Assembly: GCA_029532415.1 (NCBI GenBank)
Contig: JAQOTA010000060.1
Span: 930,001-994,000, forward strand
DNA from: Marasmius tenuissimus
Lineage: Eukaryota > Basidiomycota > Agaricomycetes > Agaricales > Marasmiaceae
Direction of reading: 5' to 3'
Length of the DNA stretch: 64,000 nucleotides
Shown here: piece after piece, positions 57,159-64,000 of the stretch
How positions within the stretch are numbered: the first letter of the stretch is position 1
Layout of the letters: every line of letters begins with the position of its first letter
Notes under the pieces: generated by a model
What the model saw: the letters and a program-made list of their open reading frames with translations, nothing else
What the model was told of the DNA's origin: nothing
Database searches by the model: none
Position numbers and translations under genes: made by a program

Positions 57159-60100
57159 ATGTCGTCGGACACTGATTTGGAAAGATTTTCAACCCTCAGC
57201 GGACGCTGGCGCCTCAAGCTGTTGGTTCTCAGGTCGCGCTGATGAGTGTCATTTCGGTTCGTGTTACTGTTACATGATTGGGTGCAGAAAAACAAGTGTC
57301 TAAAACTTTATCGTCGCTTATAGGTCGTGACTGTCCTCGCCTTCAACCTTCTTCGTCCCAAAAACAAAGTTAGTGAGAGATATTATGTTCTTCGCAGTGA
57401 ATTCTCAGCGTTTTCTATTCAAGATTATCTATGAACCCAAAGTCAAGTACCACGTTGGCGACAAACCCCCTCCTCGTATTTCGGACTCGTTATGTGGATG
57501 GCTACCACCCCTCGTACGCACAAAGGAGCCAGAGTTACTCGACAAAGTTGGATTGGACGCCGTCACCTTCCTTCGTTTCAACCGTCTCGTGCGGTGGCTC
57601 TTTACTGGGATAACCGTGCTGACCTGTGGCATATTAATCCCCATCAACATTACCTACAACCTCAAGAACGTCGAATCCGAGCGTCGAGATTTCTTGAGTA
57701 TGTTGACCATCCGCGATGTTGCTGGTGACATTCTGTACGCCCATGTCGCCGTGACATATCTCATCACCTTCCTCATCATCGGAGTTGTTTACTACCACTG
57801 GAAGAAGGTCATCGCTCTCCGACTCGCCTGGTTCCGGTCTCCAGAGTATATGCAATCGTTCTATGCCCGTACTCTGGCGGTCACGGAGGTTCCGAAGAAG
57901 TATCAAAGTGACCAAGGTCTACGAGAAATTTTCAACACGGTTCAGATGCCATACCCGACCACAAGTGTGCACATAGGACGACGTGTTGGACGACTCCCAG
58001 AATTGATCGACTTCCATAACGACACCGTTCGTGAACTGGAACAATATCTGGTCAGGTATCTGAAAGGAGGAAGAGTTGGAAAGAAGAGGCCGACGATCCG
58101 TACCGGAGCAACATGCGGGATGGGCGGTACAAAAAGGGATGCCATCGACTACTACACGTGGGTGTTCTATTTTTGATATGATCTTGAAAGCCCGCCAACA
58201 TATTGCAAAGGGAAAAACTGAAGCGCACTGAGGCGGCCATTGAAGAATACAGGAACCAAATAGACACCAGAAAAGCAGAGAAATACGGCTTCGCTAGTTT
58301 GGCTGCGGTTCCTTATGCACATATAGTGGCTCGTAAATTGGAGGGCAAGCACCCGAAGGGCACAGATATCACACTCGCTCCAAATCCCAAGGACATTGTG
58401 AGTTATATAATGTTGCTTGGGATCTTACCTGCTAAAAATCTCCATGTTTAGATCTGGGAGAACATGAGCAAGACGAGTGGAGAACTCAGGAGCAAGCGGA
58501 CAATCGGATTCGTGTGGCTCATCCTTGTCTGCTTTTTCAACACGGTTCCCTTGTTCATTATATCCATCTTGGCCAATCTCAACCAGGTGCGTCAGGCGCT
58601 GCTATGTCGAGATCTCTTCCGCTCACCTCGTGCAACTGTTACAGATCAAGGACATTCCTCATCTCGAGTTTCTCAACTCCTGGTCCGAGAGCTCTCCCAG
58701 TACATTTGCTATCGTATCCGGTGTCTTGCCCCCAGCAGTGTCCGGTATCTTTGGCTTCTTCTTACCCCTTGTCATGAGATGGTTAAGTCAGGTACGAGTA
58801 GACTACTACTACAGCCATTGACATCGCTCAATTTCATACTCTAGTTCATGGGAGCTCTCACCCAATCCAAACTCGATCGTCAAGTAGTTGCTCGCTATTT
58901 CGCCTTCTTGGTGATCAGTCAGTTGGTCGTTTTTACCCTGATTGGTGTTATATTCCGTGAGTACATTTGCGGTCGCTCCTTGGAATACCGGGCTCACCCC
59001 TGCCCACCACAGAATATGTCAACCTCGTCGTGCATCTGGTTGGGAAAAAGAGTTTCTCAGAGATCATATCTAAGTTTAATAGTAGGTTCAAATCCGTCTG
59101 GCTATAATTTCGATTCTCACATCTTGCAACAGCCCTCCCTGGCATCATCAACAGCACCTATATCAACCAGTCGTCCTATTGGTTGACGTTCTTCCCGTAT
59201 TTCACCTTTTTAGCCATGTTAGACAACCTCTGATTTCATTTGCTTCTAGCCTGCGAGGTTTCCTCGTCGTCTTCGACTTGGCCCAGATCATCAACCTGGT
59301 ATGGATCTTTATCAAGACCAGGCAAGTCAAGTACAATCACACTTCCTTCTGGCTCCCGCTGATCGTCGTGTCGTAGGTTGTTCGGTCGCACACCTCGAGA
59401 TATCCGCGAATGGACTCAGCCTCCGGAGTTTCAGTATGCGATTTATTAGTGAGTGGCTGGGCTAATATGATTCTGTGCAAGCCCTAATCACCGCATGTTG
59501 ATCCAGCACGAACGTCGTAAGGATATGTCGTGTCGTTTGAATTCTTGTGTGATGCTTAGACGAACCATACAGCTCTACATGGCTAGCGTAGGTTTGGTAT
59601 TTGCCCCGCTCGCCCCACTGGTCGCACTGGCTGCCTGCGTGGTCTTTTGGATGGGATCTTGGGTGTACAAGTACCAGTTGATGTTTGTCTTCGTCACCAA
59701 AGTCGAAACTGGCGGGGTGGGTGTTTCTGCTTCCTACAGACGTAGTTCCGTGACTGATATAATTATCTGTTCAGCGTCTGTGGAACGTGGTCATCAATCG
59801 TCTACTCTTCTGCGTTTTGCTCATGCAAGCGCTCATGATCCTGAGTGAGTGATCTCCAAACTTCATTCCGCTCTATCGGTTGTGAGGTGCTCATGGACTT
59901 CAAGCTATCGGTCTCCAATACGGTTTCAAGTCTCTTACAATGGATAGCGACGATTCCGCCCATCTTTTTCGTCGCGATCTTCAAGATCTACATCAATCGT
60001 GCCTTCGTCTCCAAATTCCGATACTATGTCCCCAGCGAGGAAGAAATTAGGCTCGCAAAGGTGCACTCTGAGCGTGCCGACAACAAAGGCAACAGGCTCG

Positions 60101-61080
60101 AGAAGCGATTCGGGCATCCGGCGCTGCATGTGGAACTCTTCACGCCAATGCTTCACGCTAAGATGGTGCCGCTGTTAAGTCAAGTATACAAGGGCAGGAT
60201 CGGCAAGCAAGAGGCTAAGCTCCAGGAATATGGCGGACAGAAGATGGAAGCTCAAGTGGTCGAGGGTGGTATCAGGATCGCTGCTATCGAACAGGTAGGG
60301 TTTGGTTGCTACAATTTGTTTTCGCTCTCTTTGCTTACAGTCTGCTCCCAGCGCGACCTCGAATATGATCCAGCTCTGTACCGTCGTGACCGTGGTGAAT
60401 TGGACTGGGATGCTCGCTCGATCGCATCAACGGCCTACATGAACGACGGAGCTTCCGTTTATCATGGTAAATCCGGCTCAGGTTTCTTCGCAGGAGATGC
60501 TCCACCCGTCCCTGGCTACGATAGTTATCTGGCGAATGGACCAGGATACCATGGCGCTGCTGCTTCAACGGAGAACTTCGAGCTCACGCGCATCGAATCA
60601 CAAAACGAACCGCTACTGGCCAAGCGACCGCCGTTCCTTCAGTCCACGTCTTCGCTGCCGAGCACTCCTCCTCAGCTTTATCATGATTCGCCTTCTGAAG
60701 GGTTCACAAGAGAGGCGCCTATTCATCGACCGCAGGAGTCTTATGGCCATGATATTTCCGACATGCGAAGCGGAAGCCCGTATATGCTGCAGACCACGAG
60801 TCCTAGTCCCATGAACGCGATGCGTAGCCCAAGTCCCGGGCCATACAGTCCGTATATGGATTCCAGAGGCGCAAGTCCGCACCAACAGTATCCTCCTCAG
60901 CAGTATCCTCCACAATACCCCCCTCAGCCCCAACGCCAGTACTCTCACGACCAATACTCGCACCATTCCCAAACACCATCACACTCAACACCACCACCAT
61001 TTTACCAACATTCCCGAGAAGGCAGTAACCCTGCTTTGAACAATAATATGGCTGGACGGGGTGCACGAAGAGGTTATTAG
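57159..61080 (+). CDS. CSC1/OSCA-type (TMEM63, DUF221) calcium-permeable channel; apparent 1-bp frameshift
   Basis: Mechano- or osmosensitive cation channel family. Exons after the first: 57324-57368, 57424-58157, 58211-58397, 58452-58586, 58645-58791, 58845-58956, 59013-59081, 59133-59196, 59250-59321, 59377-59448, 59507-59516, 59573-59716, 59775-59844, 59905-60294, 60352-61080. N-terminal domain VVTVLAFNLLRPKNKIIYEP, then LFTGITVLTCGILIPINITY; core domain SGVLPPAVSGIFGFFLPLVM, FLVVFDLAQIINLVWIFIKT, GLVFAPLAPLVALAACVVFW. A long Pro/Ser/Gln-rich tail ends MAGRGARRGY. Intron 59322-59376 has a GC donor (AG|GCAAGT). The exon at 59905 shifts by one base at about 59935-59941 between GLQYGFKSL and QWIATIPPIFFV. 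The start is unresolved: the ATG at 57159 is out of frame with the first recognisable segment (QAVGSQVALMSVIS). Confidence 0.83.
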
Positions 61081-61463
61081 GTTATCTTTATGTTTAATCG
61101 TGGAGAGGGAGGAAAGTTTACGGTTCTTTCTTTCCTTCGATGCTATGTTTTTATGCTATCCTCGTCGTGGGTTTTCTTGTTGTGCAATGTACCATTTCAA
61201 TTGCGTTATCTACATCCCCTTTCCTATCACCAGCCTTCATCGATTCACCACTTACCCTACTTCACGACCTTGCTCACGTTCACCGAACATTTCCCTTACA
61301 TCTTTGTTATCTACACAGATATCGACCTCTTCTTACGCAACGGACCTAATTAGAAAGTATCGAAGAGGATGTCAGTAATCTTCTTATTCATGGACTGTAC
61401 CTAATACAGGGTGGTCCCGAACTCTAAAGCGGACTACACGCTGCTGCCACTAACTTCTGAAAG
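61081..61463. other. Convergent intergenic region
   Basis: 383 nt of T-rich 3' UTR-like sequence between CSC1-like and NFKBIL1-like stops. No gene seen. Confidence 0.45.
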
Positions 61464-62598
61464 CTACCCTTCCGACATCAGATCGTTCAGAACACGTACA
61501 ACGGCTGCCGTCGCCGTTCTCACTTTCTCCTGTTCTACTTGGTGCACCCTGTGCATTAAACGGCTCTCAAACTTGTCGGGGTGGAAGCGCAAAAAGGCTT
61601 CCCTGAGCTTCTCCCTTTTGTCCTTCTTGTCGTTCTCCGGCTCAGGGCCTAGGGCAGATATTGGCGTAAAAAGGAACGAAGATATCGCGTCTTTCGACAG
61701 ATCCTCGAGTGATACGTCTGAGTTGTCGGAACGTGTGGGGAAGACCGGCCATGGAATATCGTCGAATCCGATCGCGGGACTGGGTCAGATTGGGCGCACA
61801 GCAACTTCTGCCATCTGTCGTGATATACTTGAACGGATTGACGACGCCTGCGGTACTCTTTCTCATCTCTCTTTCTCTTTCTCTCGTTAGACGCCTCTTT
61901 TTCTAGTCGTTCGGTCTCGGCCTTGATAGCTTTCTCGCGTGCTCGTTTGGAGGCGCGTTCTGATTTCAGGCGCTCCCGTTCCTCGTGTTCGTGTGCATGG
62001 GTTTTCCTGAGTAGAGCGTTTCGATTGAGTGAAATCTTCGAAAGGCAAAAATAGCGACCACGAACCGGTACATCCCTCTCCGAATCCACTCGATGTAGTC
62101 CTCCTCATCCAAACTCATAGGATCGAGCTTGAGGAACTCATCAGAGTCGTAGTTCGGTTTGGGTTTACTACTATGGCCACCCCAGTGCTTCGGAACATGA
62201 GCAAAGGAGTTGAAACGTGCCTCAAGAGAGTCAAATGCTTCATCTTCATCGAATGCTGACGACAGTTTTTCTCGAAAGCGTTGTTCCTCCAGCTCCGTTT
62301 GTATAGCCTCGTAATCGGGCTTAGATGCATGCGCATAGTGGTCGGAATAGAAGGAATCAGGATGGTGTTGGCTCTTTGAAGAAGAGGGTCCCGCAGGGTG
62401 TGGACCGATTTCATCGTCCTCATCGTCTGAAGCCCACTTTCGGCCGTTGTGTGATGTTGAGGAAGTTCGGTGACGCTTTGCATCGTGACGGTTGCTTGAG
62501 TTGTTCCTCCGTCGACGTTTCTCGGCCTTCTTCTCTTTCTTCCGTAGCCTTCGAGCAGCCTCTTCCTCTGGTGTCCGCTTGAGGTGTAGTTTAGGCAT
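61464..62598 (-). CDS. NFKBIL1-like (I-kappa-B-like) protein, fungal form
   Basis: Exon 1 62598-62066 starts MPKLHLKRTPEEEAARRLRK, a basic helix, followed by an acidic middle and EEDYIEWIRRGMYR. Exon 2 starts at 62006 with KTHAHEHEERERLKSER, a long charged helix leading to YHDRWQKLL. The last part reads GFDDIPWPVFPTRSDNSD, then LREAFLRFHPDKFESRLMHR and VVRVLNDLMSEG. The DIPWP and HPDKF motifs with the charged helix before them are the C-terminal signature of the NFKBIL1 family; ankyrin repeats are absent, as usual in fungi. The joint between YHDRW (about 61820) and GFDDIPW (about 61770) is unresolved. A GT-AG intron 61828-61780 looks ideal but leaves the wrong phase, so either a less obvious donor (about 61856) or a 1-bp error is involved. 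Nuclear role in RNA processing is suggested for the family. Confidence 0.75.
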
Positions 62599-62812
62599 GA
62601 TGATGGTGGTTGCAGGAGGAATACCGAGCGCTTATCCTGCATTCTACTAAAAGCGCCAGTTCTTTCACTCGCAGCATGACGACACGCCACTCCTACCCAT
62701 CGTGCACGCAAATATCCCAGGTTTATTTCACTCAACGATCTCTCACTACGACACAAAAAATTTCACGATTAGTTGATGCAGAATATAAACGAATCTATCA
62801 GTACATATATTA

Positions 62813-64000
62813 TTACTCCAAGAGATGTTTCAAACTGTCATTCTCTCGCCCCAACTCCCTCAGCTTGCTGTTCGCCAACTCCGCTAATTCCTGGATATCC
62901 AACTTATTAGCATCTTGTTTCCCCAAAATGCTGAGCCGATGAAGGCCCTCCACAAAAGCATCCCGATGATCGTCGTCACTGGGATGTCCTGCCAGAATGT
63001 CACTGGTCATTTTCAATACCGCACCGAAGACCACAACATCAACTTTGGATCCACTTCTTGTCGACTCATCATCGACGTTGCTCTTCACAATGTTGCCGTT
63101 CTCGTCCAACTCGACCTCTTCTTCTTCGAAGATATCTTCTACATCGGAGTCAATGTCAGCGGCAAGTTTCGCGGCGATGCGACGGGTCGTACGTTCTCGT
63201 GTTTCTCGTTCTTGGATTTCGAGAGAATCGTCCTCGTCAAGCATTTGGAAGCTTTGCTCTTGCTCGTGAACCTGTACTTCAGCGGCAGTCATCCTCCGTT
63301 TTCCCTTGCCTCCGGGGGCATTGAGTCCAACGAGGTTCTCGGTCGGAATTCGTTCCACCGCTTCGAGGCGTCTGCGAGGATTATAACGACGCTGTTCATC
63401 TTCATTGTCTTCACGCTCGGCATAACGCTTCCTGAAAAGTTCGTCTCTCAGTTGTTGCCTAGATCGGGAAAACTTAGCACATTCGGAGGGTCGACGACAG
63501 ATAGATGGAGGTAGACTTACTCTCGAAACTGTGCCTCCTTAGCAGCCTTTTCTTCTTTCTCCCGCTCGTGCATACGCAAGTACTCGTGTTCCTCGTCCTC
63601 AGTAATCTCAAACCAGTCGGCGAACCGACTTCCGACAGGCAGCAAGTTTCTAGCCGCTCTGATGGGACCACCCCAGATCTCCTCATACTCCCACCGCCCC
63701 TGGTCTTTCCATCCACGACCGCCATTACGAAGATATTCCTCCTTCACCGCGGCGGCTTGTTCCTCACTAAGGATACGCCCATTTTGAAATCGCTCTCCCC
63801 AGCGGTTATTATTGGTCGTGTAGTACGTCGTGAATGTGAGGATCCGCTCCCGGGACTCACGCTCCCTTCTCAAGACGTCCGAGAGCTGACTTGCCTGGCG
63901 GTTGAGCTTGTTAGCGAGGGTCCTAAGACTGTCTACCTGAGAGGATAACGCCTTGTCTTTCTCGGAGACTTCGTGGATAACACCGACGGCGTGCTTGACG
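62813..64000 (-). CDS. Unidentified coiled-coil protein, C-terminal part
   Basis: Gene enters from beyond the right edge. Exons 64000-63521 and 63458-62813 join in phase (FRE|QQLRDELFRKRYAERE), leaving about 375 codons. Heptad-rich helix first (KALSSQVDSLRTLANKLNRQ, then QLSDVLRRERESRERI), a Trp-rich segment (GRGWKDQGRWEYEEIWGG, SRFADWFEI), and a charged region with NPRRRLEAVERIPTENLVGL and KGKRRMTAAEVQVHEQEQ. An acidic stretch (DIDSDVEDIFEEEEVELDE) and a final helical domain ending LGRENDSLKHLLE complete it. I do not recognise the family. Composition suggests a nuclear or cytoskeletal scaffold, but that is a guess. Confidence 0.65.

Noticed and set aside
59082..59100. GGTTCAAATCC-like tRNA T-arm motif
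   Set aside because: It lies inside a CSC1-like intron and has no partner arms; chance match.
62915..63514. 199-codon plus-strand open frame
   Set aside because: Antisense shadow of the spliced coiled-coil gene on the minus strand, whose exon phases are consistent.

Overview
The window is nuclear DNA of a filamentous basidiomycete, most likely an Agaricomycete. Coding genes are broken by many 45-65 nt GT-AG introns with CTNA-type branch sites, several exons are only 8-25 nt long, and the proteins belong to fungal families (Mei2-like RRM, CSC1/DUF221 channel, TRK potassium transporter, leucine-poor F-box proteins, CWC27, mitochondrial bS6m). There are no operons; genes lie on both strands, often convergent or divergent. 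No rRNA, convincing tRNA, CRISPR array or intact transposase was found. All gene models below were rebuilt by hand from reading frames, splice sites and protein-family conservation, and exon phases were checked one by one.

Layout. 1-983: 3' part of a SelO AMPylase gene (+). 1330-3322: a 14-exon formate/nitrite transporter (-). 3323-8441: gene-poor, with a 360-bp MITE-like inverted repeat at 3458-3817. 8442-10542: Mei2-like RNA-binding protein (+). 11507-12095: twin-CX9C Emi1/DUF3128 protein (-). 12234-12839: mitochondrial ribosomal protein bS6m (+). 15304-18961: a tandem pair of secreted or membrane proteins with an interferon-induced 6-16/ISG12-like segment (+). 19158-20765: F-box protein (-). 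21292-24039: TKL-type protein kinase (+). 24613-28533: TRK potassium transporter (+).

28698-30598 and 37646-39726: two N-acetylglucosamine-6-phosphate deacetylase paralogues in opposite orientation. They flank an F-box gene with a frame break (31139-32522, +), the spliceosomal cyclophilin CWC27 (32698-34566, -) and a small single-pass membrane protein (36562-37114, +). 40190-41152: intronless F-box-like protein (+). 41448-42206: beta-carbonic anhydrase (-). 42207-48458: gene-poor and degenerate, with a run of 23 C. 48459-49435: two-repeat Myb transcription factor (-). 51615-53659: glutaryl-CoA dehydrogenase (-), sharing a short divergent promoter with ribosomal protein eL33 (53919-54633, +). 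54981-56422: mitochondrial RRM-like protein (-). about 57159-61080: CSC1/OSCA-type channel with an apparent 1-bp frameshift (+). 61464-62598: NFKBIL1-like protein (-). 62813-64000: 3' part of an unidentified coiled-coil protein (-).

The genes are mainly unlinked housekeeping functions: redox/AMPylation, ion and metabolite transport, splicing, mitochondrial translation and assembly, amino-sugar catabolism and lysine/tryptophan breakdown. The most unusual content is the tandem ISG12-like pair, whose second copy has gained a run of LPxIDL heptads. Also notable are the exon-for-exon conserved NagA pair, two GC-AG introns, and several genes whose reading frame breaks by one base.
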